A stretch of 64,000 bases of DNA from Deltaproteobacteria bacterium (lineage in GTDB: Bacteria > Myxococcota_A > UBA796 > SXON01). Positions 53,270 through 63,559 of the stretch are shown here, piece by piece. The DNA is taken from assembly GCA_947484175.1 (NCBI GenBank), contig CANKOI010000004.1, positions 28,107 to 92,106 of the forward strand, in the 5' to 3' direction. A program made the translations under genes and the position numbers. Every line of letters starts with the position of its first letter. Position 1 is the first letter of the stretch. The notes beneath the pieces were generated by a model, which saw only the letters and a list, made by a program, of their open reading frames with translations, was not told where the DNA came from and made no database searches.

Positions 53270-53914
53270 CTACAGCGCAAGTGCGGCGAAGATGCGCTCG
53301 CGCACGGAGTCGATGGAGCCCACTCCGTCCACGTTGTGCACCGGCACACGCTCGGTGAGCTGCTCTAAGCACGGAAACGTCTGCGCGGCATAGGCCACAA
53401 GGCGATCCTGCACGACCGCCTCGGTGTCGTCTTTGCGCTGCACCACGGGGCTGCCACAGCGTCGGCAGTTGCCCGACGAATCGGGCGGGGCGCTGTCCAC
53501 GTGGAAGGTCGCACCGCAGTTCGTGCATGTGCGGCGCCCCGTGATGCGCGCAAGAATCAGCTCCTCATTGACCTGCAGGTTCACCACGTGAGCAAGGCCA
53601 CGCCCGGTGGCGCCCAAGTGGCCCAGAAGCCAGTAGAGCTGCGGCACCGAGCGCGGAAAGCCATCAAAGAGCACGCCCCCCGCCGCATCGGCCTCGCCCA
53701 GCCGGGACGCCACGAGGTCGCACGTGACCAGATCGGGCACGAGCTGGCCGCGGTCCATGTAGCTCCGGGCGAGCTTGCCCAACGCCGTGCCCTCACGAAG
53801 GTGCTTGCGGAAGATGTCCCCGGTGGCCACATGCGGGATCGCCAGCCGTTCGGCCAGAGCCGAGGCCTGCGTGCCCTTTCCGGAGCCGGGGGGGCCAAAC
53901 AGGAGTACGAACAC
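53270..53914 (-). CDS. adk: adenylate kinase
   Basis: 214 aa: P-loop GPPGSGKGTQ, FDGFPRSVPQLYWL in the AMP site, and a lid with four Cys (CTNC...CRRC) that should bind zinc, as in Gram-positive and many deltaproteobacterial Adk. Interconverts ATP + AMP and two ADP. Located between secY and map in the spc operon. Confidence 0.97.
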   Translation of the reverse strand: MFVLLFGPPGSGKGTQASALAERLAIPHVATGDIFRKHLREGTALGKLARSYMDRGQLVPDLVTCDLVASRLGEADAAGGVLFDGFPRSVPQLYWLLGHLGATGRGLAHVVNLQVNEELILARITGRRTCTNCGATFHVDSAPPDSSGNCRRCGSPVVQRKDDTEAVVQDRLVAYAAQTFPCLEQLTERVPVHNVDGVGSIDSVRERIFAALAL

Positions 53915-53923
53915 CCCCCCTCC

Positions 53924-55282
53924 TCAGACGCCGGCGAGCACGCGGCGACGCCCGCCGCTGAGGCCAGGCGCCGACGGGCCGTTGATGCCATCGTAGTGCT
54001 GCGTGAGCAGCTGGGCCTCCACCTGCGCCACCGTGTCCAACGCAACGTTCACCACGATGAGCAGGCCCGTGCCGCCGAACGCGAAGGGCACCCCGTACAT
54101 ACGGGTGAGGATGGCGGGCAGGATGCACACGCCGGCCATGTACAGCGCGCCGGCGCCAGTCAGCCGCGTGAGGATGTAGTCGATGTACTCGGCGGTCTGC
54201 CTCCCCGGCCGGATGCCGGGCACGTAGCCGCCGTGCTTCTTCAGGTTTTCAGCCACGTCGACCGGGTTGAACACCATCGCCGTGTAGAAGTAAGCGAAGA
54301 AGACAATCAGCCCGATCTCGGCGTAGTTGTAGAGCCATGCGCCCGGCTGTAGGGCGGCGGTCAGTGCGCCGACAAGGTCCGCGACTGCACCCTCCTTGCC
54401 CTGCGTGACGGCCAGAATCGTCGCAGGCGCCATCAACACGCTGGATGCGAAGATGGGGGGGATCACGCCGGCGGTGTTGATCTTCAACGGGAGGTGGCTG
54501 GACTGGGCCCCACCGTAGACCTTTCGCCCGACCACGCGCTTTGCGTATTGGATGGCGATCCGACGCTGTGCCCGCTCAATCCACACAATCAAGCCGATCA
54601 CCACCACCATTCCGAACAGGATGACGGTGAGCTGAACGAGATTCAGCTCATCGGCCTGCAGCTTCAGGACGCTGCCCTGGATCGCCAACGGCAGTCGCGA
54701 AACAATCCCGGCCGCGATGATCAACGAGCTGCCGTTTCCAATCCCACGCTCGCTGATCTGCTCGCCGATCCACATGACGAAGCAGCTGCCTGCGGTCAGC
54801 GTGATCGCCGTGATGATCCGGAAGGTCCACCCGGGCTCAAGGACAATGCCCCCGCCCGTCGGCGACTGCATGGACTCCAAGGGAATCGCAACCATCAGCA
54901 CGCCCTGCACGAGCGCGATCCCGATGGTGGCGTACCGCGTGTACTGGGTGATCCGCCCCTTGCCCTGCTGGCCCTCCTTCGAGATGCGCTCAAGGCTGGG
55001 CACGGCTACCGTCAGAATCTGGATGATGATGCTCGCCGTGATGTACGGCATGATCCCCAGCACGAAGACGCTGAAATTGCCCAGCGCTCCGCCGCTGAAC
55101 ATGTTGTAGAGACCGAACGCGGTGTTCGCGTTCTGCTCGATGGTCTTCGCCAAGGCGTCACGGTCAACGCCGGGGGCGGGAATGTGCACGCCAAGCCGAA
55201 ACACGGCCAGCATGCCGAGCGTGAACAGCACGCGGCTGCGGAGGTCCGGCATGCGCCAGATGGTAGAAATCCAGCGGGTCAT
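53924..55282 (-). CDS. secY: preprotein translocase subunit SecY
   Basis: 452 aa with ten hydrophobic helices. The N-terminus is RVLFTLGMLAVFRLGVHIPA, then FSVFVLGIMPYITASIIIQI with GKGRITQYTRYATI, and cytoplasmic loop 5 NLKKHGGYVPGIRPGRQTAE. It forms the central pore of the Sec translocon. Follows rplO by 70 bp, the largest gap in the spc part. Confidence 0.97.
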   Translation of the reverse strand: MTRWISTIWRMPDLRSRVLFTLGMLAVFRLGVHIPAPGVDRDALAKTIEQNANTAFGLYNMFSGGALGNFSVFVLGIMPYITASIIIQILTVAVPSLERISKEGQQGKGRITQYTRYATIGIALVQGVLMVAIPLESMQSPTGGGIVLEPGWTFRIITAITLTAGSCFVMWIGEQISERGIGNGSSLIIAAGIVSRLPLAIQGSVLKLQADELNLVQLTVILFGMVVVIGLIVWIERAQRRIAIQYAKRVVGRKVYGGAQSSHLPLKINTAGVIPPIFASSVLMAPATILAVTQGKEGAVADLVGALTAALQPGAWLYNYAEIGLIVFFAYFYTAMVFNPVDVAENLKKHGGYVPGIRPGRQTAEYIDYILTRLTGAGALYMAGVCILPAILTRMYGVPFAFGGTGLLIVVNVALDTVAQVEAQLLTQHYDGINGPSAPGLSGGRRRVLAGV

Positions 55283-55352
55283 CTGATCCTCCGGCCCGAG
55301 AGACTAAACGCCGCCTCCTCGAGGGCAAGTTGGTGCGGCCGAAGCCGCACGG

Positions 55353-55805
55353 TCACTCGCCGCCCTCGACCGCACCACCCGCCGCCTCGATCTTCGCGCG
55401 GGCACCGGCGGAGACCTTCTCCAGCTTGACCGTGAGCTTGACCGTGACTTCGCCGTTGCCGAGCAGTTTGACACCGTCGCGACCAACGCGGGAGATGACA
55501 CCGGCGGCCTTCAGCGACTCCCCGCTCACGACCGTGCCCGCCGCAAGCCCGTTGAGCTTGCCCACGTTCACGACCTCAAAGTCGGTGGCGTTGATGTTGC
55601 GAAAGCCCACCTTGGGGAGACGACGCTGCAGCGGCATCTGGCCGCCTTCGAAGCCGAACCGCTTGCCCTTGCCGGCCCGAGCCTGCTGGCCCTTCGTGCC
55701 CTTGCCCGCCGTCTTGCCGAGGCCAGAGCCCTGGCCCCGACCGATGCGGGTGCGCGCGGTCTGCGAGCCCGGCACCGGCTTCAAACGACTAAGTTCATCC
55801 GCCAT
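55353..55805 (-). CDS. rplO: 50S ribosomal protein L15
   Basis: 150 aa: [40 protein letters not shown] and LPKVGFRN. Its start overlaps the rpmD stop by 11 bp. Complete and typical. Confidence 0.97.
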   Translation of the reverse strand: MADELSRLKPVPGSQTARTRIGRGQGSGLGKTAGKGTKGQQARAGKGKRFGFEGGQMPLQRRLPKVGFRNINATDFEVVNVGKLNGLAAGTVVSGESLKAAGVISRVGRDGVKLLGNGEVTVKLTVKLEKVSAGARAKIEAAGGAVEGGE

Positions 55806-55986
55806 TGGAGACCTCTTGCACCGAGATGAGGTGCATCACGGACTTGACCATGCCCCGCACGCTGGGAGTGTTCTCCAGCACACGCGAGCCGCCGATCTTG
55901 CGGAGGCCGAGGCCCCGAATGGTCGCCATCTGCCGATCATCCGCGCCGATCGAAGAGCGGGTGAGCGTGACCTTGAGGTGGGTCAT
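55795..55986 (-). CDS. rpmD: 50S ribosomal protein L30
   Basis: 63 aa: [20 protein letters not shown] followed by [20 protein letters not shown], the L30 core. It overlaps rpsE by 4 bp upstream and rplO by 11 bp downstream, so translation is coupled along the string. Confidence 0.95.
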   Translation of the reverse strand: MTHLKVTLTRSSIGADDRQMATIRGLGLRKIGGSRVLENTPSVRGMVKSVMHLISVQEVSNGG

Positions 55987-56558
55987 GCGTTCTCCTTGGC
56001 TGCACCGGCGACCCGCCGACGCAGATCGTAGTTGCCGAGCAGGTCGTCTACGGAGAGCCCGCGGCGGGCGGCCACCATATCGGGCGACTCGACCAACTTG
56101 AGCGCGGCCACAGTGGCTTTCGCCACGTTGTAGGGGTTGGAGCTCCCGAGGCTCTTCGTGAGCACGTTGTGGTAGCCCGCGGCATCGAGCAGCGCGCGCA
56201 CAACGGGGCCCGCGATGACACCCGTTCCCGGGCTGGCGGGGCGCAGGAGCACCTTTCCAGCCCCGAAGCGGCCCTGGATCAGGTGAGGAACCGTTCCGTC
56301 CACCACGGGGACGTCGAACATCGAGCGGCGCGCGCGTTCCGTTGCCTTACGCACGGCTTCCGGAACTTCGTTGGCCTTGCCCTGACCGATACCGATCCGG
56401 CCATCCCCATTGCCCACGACCACGAGGGCCGCGAACGAGAAGCGCCGGCCGCCCTTCACCACCTTGGCGACGCGGTTGACGTAGATGTTCTTCTCGATCA
56501 GCTGCGCGTCAGCGTCAACTTTACGAATCGGATTCTTCTTGCCGGATGGCATTGACAT
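55983..56558 (-). CDS. rpsE: 30S ribosomal protein S5
   Basis: 191 aa from ATG 56558 (GGAG at good spacing; a second ATG six bases on is possible). Signature motifs: [40 protein letters not shown] and [19 protein letters not shown]. The longer open frame upstream is noise over the rplR 3' end. Confidence 0.97.
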   Translation of the reverse strand: MSMPSGKKNPIRKVDADAQLIEKNIYVNRVAKVVKGGRRFSFAALVVVGNGDGRIGIGQGKANEVPEAVRKATERARRSMFDVPVVDGTVPHLIQGRFGAGKVLLRPASPGTGVIAGPVVRALLDAAGYHNVLTKSLGSSNPYNVAKATVAALKLVESPDMVAARRGLSVDDLLGNYDLRRRVAGAAKENA

Positions 56559-56595
56559 GGGAACTCCGCGACGCCGGGGCGCCGACGAGATGGAA

Positions 56596-56964
56596 CTAGA
56601 AGTCGAGCCCGGCTTCGCGAGCTCCCTCGGCCAGCGCCTTGACGCGGCCGTGGTACAAGAAGCCGTTACGATCGAATACAACTTGGGAAATGCTGGCCGC
56701 CTTGGCCTTCACGGCGATGAGGCCGCCCACTGCGCGCGCCGCATCGGCGTTGCCGCCATGACCTTCACGGCCCTTCAACTCCGGCGATAGCGTGGACGCT
56801 GCTGCAAGCGTCGTCCCCGTCTCGTCGTTGATGATTTGCGCGTAAATGTGGCCCGCCGAGCGGTAAACGCTCATGCGAGGGCGCTCGGGGGTGCCGAACA
56901 CCTTGCCGCGGATGCGCGCCTTCCGACGGCCGCGGGCGATTGCCTGATCTTCACGGACTGACAT
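56596..56964 (-). CDS. rplR: 50S ribosomal protein L18
   Basis: 122 aa: [34 protein letters not shown] and the C-terminal [20 protein letters not shown]. Binds 5S rRNA. Follows rplF by 8 bp. Confidence 0.97.
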   Translation of the reverse strand: MSVREDQAIARGRRKARIRGKVFGTPERPRMSVYRSAGHIYAQIINDETGTTLAAASTLSPELKGREGHGGNADAARAVGGLIAVKAKAASISQVVFDRNGFLYHGRVKALAEGAREAGLDF

Positions 56965-56972
56965 GCTGCACC

Positions 56973-57512
56973 CTACTTCTTCGCCGTCTTGCCGGCCTTG
57001 AGCTTGATGTGCTCGCCTTCGTTTCGAACACCCTTGCCCTTGTAGGCATCGGGCGGCCGGAAGGAACGGAGCTTTGCGCAGGTCTCACCGACGAGTTCCC
57101 GATTCGAGCCCTTCACGATGACCGTGGTGGCCTTCTCGACTTCGATGGTGATCCCGGCGGGGAACGGAAAGACAATGCTGTGGGAGAAGCCGAGGTTGAG
57201 GATCAAGTCCGACCCCTTCACCTCCGCCTTGAATCCGACACCGGTGATGGTGAGCCTGCGCTGATAGCCCTTGGTGACCCCGGTCACCATGTTGTTCAGC
57301 AGCGCCCGCATGAGGCCGTGGTTGGCCCGCGCCTGCCGGTCGTCGTCCTTACGAACCACGCGCGCCACGCCCGACTCCTGCACGATCTCCACGCCGCTGC
57401 CCACCAGGCTGCGCAACTCGCCCTTGGGGCCCTTCACCGTGAGGCCGGAGGGGCCGGTCGTCACCGTTACCCCTGCAGGCAGGGCGACTGGAAGCTTGCC
57501 GATACGAGACAT
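56973..57512 (-). CDS. rplF: 50S ribosomal protein L6
   Basis: 179 aa: [28 protein letters not shown], and the C-terminal [20 protein letters not shown]. Complete, two-domain L6. Follows rpsH by 8 bp. Confidence 0.98.
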   Translation of the reverse strand: MSRIGKLPVALPAGVTVTTGPSGLTVKGPKGELRSLVGSGVEIVQESGVARVVRKDDDRQARANHGLMRALLNNMVTGVTKGYQRRLTITGVGFKAEVKGSDLILNLGFSHSIVFPFPAGITIEVEKATTVIVKGSNRELVGETCAKLRSFRPPDAYKGKGVRNEGEHIKLKAGKTAKK

Positions 57513-57520
57513 GGGAGCTC

Positions 57521-57919
57521 CTACCAGACGTAGCAGAGAACCTCACCGCCAACGCCAGCCATACGGGCAGCCTTGTCGGTGAGCACGCCGCGGGGCGTGG
57601 TGATGATGGCGACGCCGAGACCATTCTGCACCTTGGGCAGCTCGTCCTTGCCGACGTAGAACCGTCGGCCGGGCGTCGAGACACGCTTCAGGCCTTGAAT
57701 GACGCCCTCCTTGCCGTCGGAATACTTCAGGAACACCTTCACGCTGGGGCGTTCGGCGTCGGCCTGATCGATGTAGCCTTCGATGAAACCCTCAGCCTTG
57801 AGGATCTTGACGATCTCGAGCTTCATCTTGGAGCGGGGAATCACCACGGCCTTATGGCGAGCGGTGATGCCGTTCCGAATGCGGGTGAGGAGGTCGGCGA
57901 TGGGATCGGTAGTGACCAT
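57521..57919 (-). CDS. rpsH: 30S ribosomal protein S8
   Basis: 132 aa: [40 protein letters not shown] and a C-terminal [20 protein letters not shown]. In many bacteria S8 autoregulates the spc operon by binding the rplE region; this cannot be judged here. Confidence 0.98.
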   Translation of the reverse strand: MVTTDPIADLLTRIRNGITARHKAVVIPRSKMKLEIVKILKAEGFIEGYIDQADAERPSVKVFLKYSDGKEGVIQGLKRVSTPGRRFYVGKDELPKVQNGLGVAIITTPRGVLTDKAARMAGVGGEVLCYVW

Positions 57920-57927
57920 GGGCGCTC

Positions 57928-58113
57928 CTACCAGCTGGCCTTCATCACGCCCGGAATCTCACCCTTCAGGGCGAGATCGCGGAAACAGATGCGACACATG
58001 TTGAAATCACGGAGGAAGGCGCGAGGACGACCGCAGAGAGGACAGCGGCTGTTCTTACGCACGGTGAATTTGGCCGGCCTAGCGGCCTTGGCGATCATGG
58101 ACTTCTTGGCCAT
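57928..58113 (-). CDS. rpsN: 30S ribosomal protein S14 type Z
   Basis: 61 aa: [20 protein letters not shown], then [20 protein letters not shown]. The four Cys identify the short zinc-binding form, as in the deltaproteobacterial and Gram-positive type. Between rplE and rpsH as usual. Confidence 0.97.
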   Translation of the reverse strand: MAKKSMIAKAARPAKFTVRKNSRCPLCGRPRAFLRDFNMCRICFRDLALKGEIPGVMKASW

Positions 58114-58123
58114 CTGACGCCCC

Positions 58124-58666
58124 CTACTGCCGCAACGGAAGGCCGAGGTGCTTCAACAGCGCCTTGCCCTCCGCATCGGAACTTGCGGTGGTTACGAAAG
58201 AAATGTTCATTCCGGTTACCTTGGACACGCGGTCGTAGTTGATTTCCGGAAAGATGATCTGCTCGGTGACGCCCAAGGAGTAGTTGCCACGACCATCGAA
58301 GGCCTTGGGATCAATTCCCCGGAAGTCACGAACCCGCGGGAGGGCGATGTGGATCAGACGATCCAAGAACTCCCACATCCGGCGGCCACGCAGCGTGACG
58401 CGCGCCCCGATCGGAACTCCGGCGCGCAGCTTGAAGTTGGCGATGGCCTTCCTGGCGCGGCGAATCTGCGCCTTCTGGCCGGTAACCAACCCCAGCTCCT
58501 CGGCCGCGGTTTCCAGAACCTTCACATTCTGAGTAGCCTCTTTGATTGAGGTGTTCAGAACGATCTTCTGCAGACGTGGCACCTGCATCACGTTGCGATA
58601 CCCGAACTCCTTCAGGAGCTCCGGCACCACGGCTTTGCGGTACACGTCGAGCGAACGCGGAGTCAT
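58124..58666 (-). CDS. rplE: 50S ribosomal protein L5
   Basis: 180 aa: [55 protein letters not shown] and [20 protein letters not shown]. Contacts 5S rRNA and P-site tRNA. Three bases after rplX. Confidence 0.98.
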   Translation of the reverse strand: MTPRSLDVYRKAVVPELLKEFGYRNVMQVPRLQKIVLNTSIKEATQNVKVLETAAEELGLVTGQKAQIRRARKAIANFKLRAGVPIGARVTLRGRRMWEFLDRLIHIALPRVRDFRGIDPKAFDGRGNYSLGVTEQIIFPEINYDRVSKVTGMNISFVTTASSDAEGKALLKHLGLPLRQ

Positions 58667-58669
58667 GGC

Positions 58670-59002
58670 TTACCCCTTTGCCTGGTCGATGGGCGCACCC
58701 GATTTCTTGTCCACCCGATGGCGGCTTCCATCTCCCTGGGTGCGAACAGCCACCTTCACGCGGCGGGCTTCGGCCACGTTCCAGATCGCCACATTGGAAA
58801 TATGCAACGGGCGCTCTTTTTCGATGATCCGTCCGGCCTGGTCGCCCTGAGCTTTCATGTGGCGCTTCTGAAGGGCCACACCCTCCACCACGACCTTCGA
58901 ATCCTCAGGAATCACGCGGACAACCTTGCCCACGCGGCCCTTGAACTTGCCCGCGATCACGACCACCGTGTCGTCGCGATGAATCTTGAGTTTCGTCTTC
59001 AT
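58670..59002 (-). CDS. rplX: 50S ribosomal protein L24
   Basis: 110 aa: KLKIHRDDTVVVIAGKFKGR with the KOW motif, VGKVVRVIPEDSKVVVEGV and the KKSGAPIDQAKG C-terminus. First assembly protein of the large subunit. Seven bases after rplN. Confidence 0.97.
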   Translation of the reverse strand: MKTKLKIHRDDTVVVIAGKFKGRVGKVVRVIPEDSKVVVEGVALQKRHMKAQGDQAGRIIEKERPLHISNVAIWNVAEARRVKVAVRTQGDGSRHRVDKKSGAPIDQAKG

Positions 59003-59009
59003 GACTTCC

Positions 59010-59378
59010 TCACAACACTTCAGGTGCGAGGGCGACGATCTTCATGTACTGCTTGCCGCGCAGCTCGCGGGCGACAGGACCAAAGATACGCGTGCCGACC
59101 GGCTCGCCCTTGCCGTCCAGCAGAACGGCGGAGTTGGTGTCGAACCGGATGTACGAACCATCCGCCCGGCGAACCTCTTTTGCGGTTCGCACGATGACCG
59201 CCTTGGTCACCTCGCCCTTCTTCACCTTCCCGTTGGGGATGGCTTCTTGCACGGCCACTACGATCACGTCGCCCAGCGATGCGTACTTGCGCTTGCTTCC
59301 GCCTAGCACCTTGACGCACATCACCTTTCGCGCGCCGGAGTTGTCGGCCACGTCGAGCGTAGACTGCATCTGGATCAC
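59010..59378 (-). CDS. rplN: 50S ribosomal protein L14
   Basis: 122 aa. The GTG at 59378 gives the family start (M)[20 protein letters not shown] and overlaps the rpsQ stop by 4 bp (GTGA), so it is preferred over the ATG three codons later. Further motifs: [20 protein letters not shown] and [20 protein letters not shown]. Confidence 0.96.
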   Translation of the reverse strand: MIQMQSTLDVADNSGARKVMCVKVLGGSKRKYASLGDVIVVAVQEAIPNGKVKKGEVTKAVIVRTAKEVRRADGSYIRFDTNSAVLLDGKGEPVGTRIFGPVARELRGKQYMKIVALAPEVL

Positions 59379-59668
59379 GACGCACCCCCCGCGACGCGGC
59401 GCTCGATGACGACCCAGCGCTTGGTGCGGCTCAGCGGCCGCGACTCTTCGATCACCACAAAGTCGTTGAGCACGCACTCGTTCGCTTCGTCGTGCGCCTT
59501 GAACTTCTGGCTCGACTTCACGTACTTGCGGTAGAGCGCGTGCTTGTGGGTGCGCTCCACCTCGACGACGACCGTCTTGTCCATCTTGTCGGACACAACG
59601 CGCCCGAGCAGCGTACGACGCCGTTGCGCAACGGCGCCGGCAACCTCGCTGGTTTCCTCGGCAGACAT
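59375..59668 (-). CDS. rpsQ: 30S ribosomal protein S17
   Basis: 97 aa: [40 protein letters not shown] and [15 protein letters not shown]. The first ~18 residues are an acidic N-terminal addition. Separated from rpmC by an unusual 100-bp gap with two hairpins. Confidence 0.97.
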   Translation of the reverse strand: MSAEETSEVAGAVAQRRRTLLGRVVSDKMDKTVVVEVERTHKHALYRKYVKSSQKFKAHDEANECVLNDFVVIEESRPLSRTKRWVVIERRVAGGAS

Positions 59669-59695
59669 GGTTCACCTGGGTGGTGGTTGGCGTTT

Positions 59696-59730
59696 CCCGA
59701 AGGTCTCCACGTTCCGTGGACGTCTTCGGG
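59696..59730 (-). promoter_or_regulatory. long hairpin between rpmC and rpsQ
   Basis: Sixteen-base arms around a TTC loop: CCCGAAG and CTCCACG on one arm face CGTGGAC and CTTCGGG on the other. Thirteen Watson-Crick pairs, two G-U pairs and one mismatch result. It lies 28 bp before the rpsQ start in the transcript. No T-run follows, so attenuation, processing or protein binding are the likely roles. Confidence 0.6.
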
Positions 59731-59732
59731 GT

Positions 59733-59752
59733 GGAGGGCGCTGCCGCCCTCC
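59733..59752 (-). promoter_or_regulatory. second hairpin between rpmC and rpsQ
   Basis: Perfect 8-bp stem GGAGGGCG/CGCCCTCC with a 4-base loop, 16 bp after the rpmC stop. With the adjacent longer hairpin it makes a two-stem element inside an operon whose other gaps are mostly under 15 bp. Confidence 0.55.
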
Positions 59753-59768
59753 GATGGGAGGCCGCGGA

Positions 59769-60089
59769 TTACTCCGAAGCCTTCTCGCTGTCAAGCATGT
59801 TCTTCAGGAAGCTGCCCCCCGCCTCAGGTGCGGCGCCCAGCGCCGCAGGCGTGTAGCTGCCCAGGTGCTTGGCCCTAAGAGCGCCATTCACCAAGCTCGC
59901 GGCGATTTCCCGCCGCCGAATCTCTCCCTGCGCGCGAGCGATCGCACGCCGGGTCTTGCCCAGCAGGCTGTTGTTCTCAAGCTTGCTCATGGCGTGCCGC
60001 AACTGGTGGCCCGCGAGCTCGCGCTGGGAGTTCAGTTCGCTGTGCACCAGCTGCTCATCCGAAAGTCCGGCCAAGTTGGGGGTACTCAT
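59769..60089 (-). CDS. rpmC: 50S ribosomal protein L29 with C-terminal extension
   Basis: 106 aa; L29 is usually 60-72 aa. Residues 5-65 carry the family: [20 protein letters not shown], then [20 protein letters not shown]. About 40 extra residues follow ([20 protein letters not shown], ending [10 protein letters not shown]), which look flexible with a short terminal helix. L29 lies near the polypeptide exit and binds trigger factor/SRP, so the extension would be at the tunnel mouth. Its ATG overlaps the rplP stop by 4 bp. Confidence 0.92.
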   Translation of the reverse strand: MSTPNLAGLSDEQLVHSELNSQRELAGHQLRHAMSKLENNSLLGKTRRAIARAQGEIRRREIAASLVNGALRAKHLGSYTPAALGAAPEAGGSFLKNMLDSEKASE

Positions 60090-60505
60090 CCGACGTGGTC
60101 CTCGCGCTTGATGAAGCGGGTGCCCAGAGGGAGCTTGTGGCTCGCGAGACGGAACGCCTCACGAGCGATCTCCTCGGTGACACCCTCGATTTCGTAGAGC
60201 ATGGTGCCCGGCTTGACGACGGCCACCCAGAACTCCACGTTGCCCTTCCCGGTGCCCTGACGGGTTTCCGCGGGCTTCTTGGTTACCGGCTTGTGCGGGA
60301 AAACCCGGATCCAAATCTTGCCGCCACGCTTCACGTAGCGCGTGAGCGCAACTCGAGCGGCTTCGATCTGGCGCGACGTGAGCCGGCCCGGGTCGGTGGA
60401 TTGGAGCCCAAATTCACCGTACGAAACGTCCCCGCCACGGTAGGCGAGGCCATTGCTACGGCCCTTCTGGACCTTGCGGAATTTGATGCGCTTGGGCGAA
60501 AGCAT
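60086..60505 (-). CDS. rplP: 50S ribosomal protein L16
   Basis: 139 aa: [40 protein letters not shown] and [20 protein letters not shown]. Includes the Arg-rich region near position 81 that is the site of hydroxylation in some bacteria. 12 bp after rpsC. Confidence 0.98.
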   Translation of the reverse strand: MLSPKRIKFRKVQKGRSNGLAYRGGDVSYGEFGLQSTDPGRLTSRQIEAARVALTRYVKRGGKIWIRVFPHKPVTKKPAETRQGTGKGNVEFWVAVVKPGTMLYEIEGVTEEIAREAFRLASHKLPLGTRFIKREDHVG

Positions 60506-60517
60506 GTCGGCTACCTC

Positions 60518-61165
60518 TCAGAGCGTGCGGTCTTCTTCGTCGGGCGTGAATTCGCCCTTGTAGATCCACACCTTGACGCCGATGACGCCGTAGTTGGTCT
60601 TGGCTTGGGCTAGGCCGTAGTCGATATCGGCCCGGAGGGTGTGCAAGGGAACGCGACCTTCGCGATACCACTCGGTACGGCTCATTTCCGCTCCGCCGAG
60701 CCGACCTGCGCACATCACCTTGATGCCTTTAGCACCCGCCTTGCGCGACTGGGTCATCCCCTTCTTCATGGCGCGCCGGAAACTCACCCGCTTCTCAAGC
60801 TGCGCTGCGATGTTCTCAGCCACCAGAACGGCATCGGTGTCGACCTTGCGGACTTCCATCACGTTGAGGAACACTTCGGTCTGCACCAGCGCCTGGAGGT
60901 CGGCGCGAAGCTGGTCGAGACCCTTGGCGCGCTTGTCGATCACCATCCCAGGCTTGGCCGCGTGGATGAAGACCTTGGCCTTGTTCGCCGCGCGTTCGAT
61001 GCGGATCTTCGAGATTCCCGCAACGAACAGCTTCTCCTTCAGGTAGCGACGAATCCGGATGTCCTCGTGGAGGAAACGCTGGTACTCCTTCTCGGCGTAC
61101 CACTTCGATTCCCAAGGACGTGTGATTCCGACGCGGAATCCAATCGGGTTGACCTTTTGGCCCAT
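60518..61165 (-). CDS. rpsC: 30S ribosomal protein S3
   Basis: 215 aa: [20 protein letters not shown], a KH-like domain with [20 protein letters not shown], then [20 protein letters not shown] and [13 protein letters not shown]. It forms part of the mRNA entry helicase. Three bases after rplV. Confidence 0.98.
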   Translation of the reverse strand: MGQKVNPIGFRVGITRPWESKWYAEKEYQRFLHEDIRIRRYLKEKLFVAGISKIRIERAANKAKVFIHAAKPGMVIDKRAKGLDQLRADLQALVQTEVFLNVMEVRKVDTDAVLVAENIAAQLEKRVSFRRAMKKGMTQSRKAGAKGIKVMCAGRLGGAEMSRTEWYREGRVPLHTLRADIDYGLAQAKTNYGVIGVKVWIYKGEFTPDEEDRTL

Positions 61166-61168
61166 GGT

Positions 61169-61519
61169 TCAGGACTCCTCGCCGACAACGACGGTAATGT
61201 GCGCAGTCTTCTTCACGATGGGGGTTGCCCGCCCCTGAGCGCGTGGCCGAAACCGGCGCAGACCGGACGCCTGCCCGACCTCGATGCGCTTGATGACCAA
61301 GGCGTCGATGTCGATCTCCCGATTTCCGACCCGGGCGGACTCTTCCGCGTTCGCCACGGCCGACTCCACAAGCTTGGCGATGAGCGGCGCGGACTTCTTG
61401 TCCAGGAAGCGCAGCGCCTCCACCGCTTCGCCCGCCGACTTGCCGCGGACCACATCGGCCACGAGGCGCGCCTTGCGCGCACTGATGCGAGCGAATCGCA
61501 ACGATGCCGTCGCGTCCAT
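61169..61519 (-). CDS. rplV: 50S ribosomal protein L22
   Basis: 116 aa from ATG 61519 (a GTG one codon earlier is also in frame and overlaps the rpsS stop by 4 bp). Motifs: ARISARKARLVADVVRGKSA, EALRFLDKKSAPLIAKLVES and the tunnel-lining loop RFRPRAQGRATPIVKKTAHI. Confidence 0.97.
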   Translation of the reverse strand: MDATASLRFARISARKARLVADVVRGKSAGEAVEALRFLDKKSAPLIAKLVESAVANAEESARVGNREIDIDALVIKRIEVGQASGLRRFRPRAQGRATPIVKKTAHITVVVGEES

Positions 61520-61803
61520 CACTTCACCCTGGTCTTGCGGTCGGACGCATGCCCATAGTAGGTTCGCGTGTGCGCGAACTCACCGAGCTTGTGCCCCACC
61601 ATGTTTTCGGAGACGTACACGGGGACGAACTTCTTGCCGTTGTGCACAGCGAAGGTCAGCCCGATGAAGTCGGGGAGGATCGTGGAGCGCCGGCTCCACG
61701 TCTTGATCACGCGGGCCGAGCTGCCACCCACCGCCCGAGCCGCGCTGGCCTTGACGAAGAGGTGCTGGTCAACGAATGGACCCTTCTTGATGGAACGTGC
61801 CAT
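61519..61803 (-). CDS. rpsS: 30S ribosomal protein S19
   Basis: 94 aa: [60 protein letters not shown] and [18 protein letters not shown]. Complete. 11 bp after rplB. Confidence 0.98.
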   Translation of the reverse strand: MARSIKKGPFVDQHLFVKASAARAVGGSSARVIKTWSRRSTILPDFIGLTFAVHNGKKFVPVYVSENMVGHKLGEFAHTRTYYGHASDRKTRVK

Positions 61804-61814
61804 GAATCAGGCTC

Positions 61815-62639
61815 CTAGCGGCGACGCTTGACGATGAAGCGAGAGGTGGGCTTCTTCTTCGAACGGGTCTTGTACCCCTTCGTCGGCTTGCCCCAGGGAG
61901 TGACAGGATGACGGCCGCCTTTCGTGCGACCCTCACCACCGCCATGAGGATGGTCAATCGGGTTCATGGCAGTGCCGCGAACGAAGGGGCGCCACCCCAG
62001 CCAACGGGCGCGGCCGGCCTTCCCCAAGCACTCGTTCTCGTGCTCCAAGTTGCCCACCTGACCGATGGTAACCCGACACTCCGAGAGCACTTTCCGCAGC
62101 TCGCCACTCGGGAGGCGGAGAAGCACGTACATGCCCTCCTTGGCCATGAGCTGAGCGTAACTGCCGGCGCTCCGGCACATCTGGCCGCCGCGCCCGACCT
62201 TCAACTCCACGTTGTGCACGAAGGTGCCCAGAGGAACCGTGGCCAGACGCATCGAATTACCCGGCTTGATATCGGCGGTTTCGGCCGCAAGCACGGTGTC
62301 CCCGACGTTGAGACCGAGGGGCGCCAAAATGTAGCGCTTTTCGCCATCCGCATAGTTGAGGAGCGCGATCCGGGCCGTCCGGTTCGGGTCGTACTCGATC
62401 GTGGCGACGGTGGCCGAGACATCCAGTTTGTTCCGCCGGAAGTCGATGATACGGTAGGAGCGCTTGTGCCCACCGCCCATGCGGCGCTGGGTCATTCGGC
62501 CGGTATTGTTCCGGCCTCCGGTGCGCTTGAGCGGCACGGTCAGCGATCGCTCCGGACGGTCAGTGGTGACCTCCGAAAAGTCGGGAGCCACCTGAAACCG
62601 CTTGCTCGGCGTCACGGGGCGGAAGCGACGGGTTCCCAT
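61815..62639 (-). CDS. rplB: 50S ribosomal protein L2
   Basis: 274 aa: [33 protein letters not shown], and [20 protein letters not shown] with the conserved His region needed for peptidyl-transferase activity. One base after rplW. Confidence 0.98.
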   Translation of the reverse strand: MGTRRFRPVTPSKRFQVAPDFSEVTTDRPERSLTVPLKRTGGRNNTGRMTQRRMGGGHKRSYRIIDFRRNKLDVSATVATIEYDPNRTARIALLNYADGEKRYILAPLGLNVGDTVLAAETADIKPGNSMRLATVPLGTFVHNVELKVGRGGQMCRSAGSYAQLMAKEGMYVLLRLPSGELRKVLSECRVTIGQVGNLEHENECLGKAGRARWLGWRPFVRGTAMNPIDHPHGGGEGRTKGGRHPVTPWGKPTKGYKTRSKKKPTSRFIVKRRR

Positions 62640-62640
62640 C

Positions 62641-62928
62641 TCAGGCCTCGAAGAAGTTGATGGACTGACCTGACGCGAGCTTCACGTAGGCCTTCTTCCA
62701 GTTGGAGCGCTTGCCGTAGAACCGCCCGAAGCGCTTGAACTTGCCGCGGACGCGCACCGTGCGCACGTCTTCGACCTTGACGCTGAAGAACGATTCGACC
62801 GCGGCACGGATCTCGTGCTTGTTCGCACCCTCGCCGACCTGGAACACATAGGTGTTCTCGTTGGCTTCGGCCTGCGCCGAACGCTCGGTCACGATCGGGC
62901 GAATGATGATCTCGTGAATCTCAGCCAC
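62641..62928 (-). CDS. rplW: 50S ribosomal protein L23
   Basis: 95 aa: [40 protein letters not shown] and [20 protein letters not shown]. Docking site for trigger factor at the tunnel exit. Overlaps the rplD stop by 8 bp. Confidence 0.96.
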   Translation of the reverse strand: MAEIHEIIIRPIVTERSAQAEANENTYVFQVGEGANKHEIRAAVESFFSVKVEDVRTVRVRGKFKRFGRFYGKRSNWKKAYVKLASGQSINFFEA

Positions 62929-63559
62929 TTGCCACCTCCGTACTCAGGCGACCGACGATTGCGCCCAGGGCATCCTGAGCGACCGCAACGTTCTTGTGGC
63001 GGAGCACGTCGTAGACGTTCAGGCCCTCGACGGGCAGGACCGTGACGCCTGGGATGTTGCGCGCCGCAAGAGAAACGCACTCGTCCATCGTCGGCAAGAC
63101 CACCAGCACGCTCTGGAAGCCGAAGGCCTTCAAGAACGCGCGGAAGTGGCGAGTGCGCGCCTCGGCGAGGGTGAAGCGATCAACCACCACCAGCGCCGAC
63201 TCCCCTGCGCGACGGCTGAGTGCCGCACGCAGCGCCGCACGGCGAACCTTCTTGTTCACCTGAAACGCATGGCTCCGCGGCTGGGGGCCGAACACCGCGC
63301 CGCCGCCACGGAAGATCGGCGACCTGCTCGAGCCCGCACGGGCACGACCGGTTCCTTTCTGCCGCCAGGGCTTCTTGCCGCCGCCCGCGACCATGGCCCG
63401 CTGCTTGGTGGCATGGGTGCCGGCGCGGCGAGCGGCGAGCTGAGCCCGGACGACGAGGTGGAACAGATGTTCCTTCACCTCGACCCCGAACACGGCCTCG
63501 GCGAGCTCGGCGGAGCCGACTCGTTCCTTGGCAAGATTGTATACATCGACCGTGGCCAT
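62921..63559 (-). CDS. rplD: 50S ribosomal protein L4
   Basis: 212 aa: long internal loop with [20 protein letters not shown] and [17 protein letters not shown]-terminal [22 protein letters not shown] core. GAGGAATT precedes the ATG. It follows rpsJ by 15 bp; rplC, which normally stands between them, is absent. In enterobacteria L4 represses its own operon; whether that applies here is unknown. Confidence 0.97.
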   Translation of the reverse strand: MATVDVYNLAKERVGSAELAEAVFGVEVKEHLFHLVVRAQLAARRAGTHATKQRAMVAGGGKKPWRQKGTGRARAGSSRSPIFRGGGAVFGPQPRSHAFQVNKKVRRAALRAALSRRAGESALVVVDRFTLAEARTRHFRAFLKAFGFQSVLVVLPTMDECVSLAARNIPGVTVLPVEGLNVYDVLRHKNVAVAQDALGAIVGRLSTEVASG

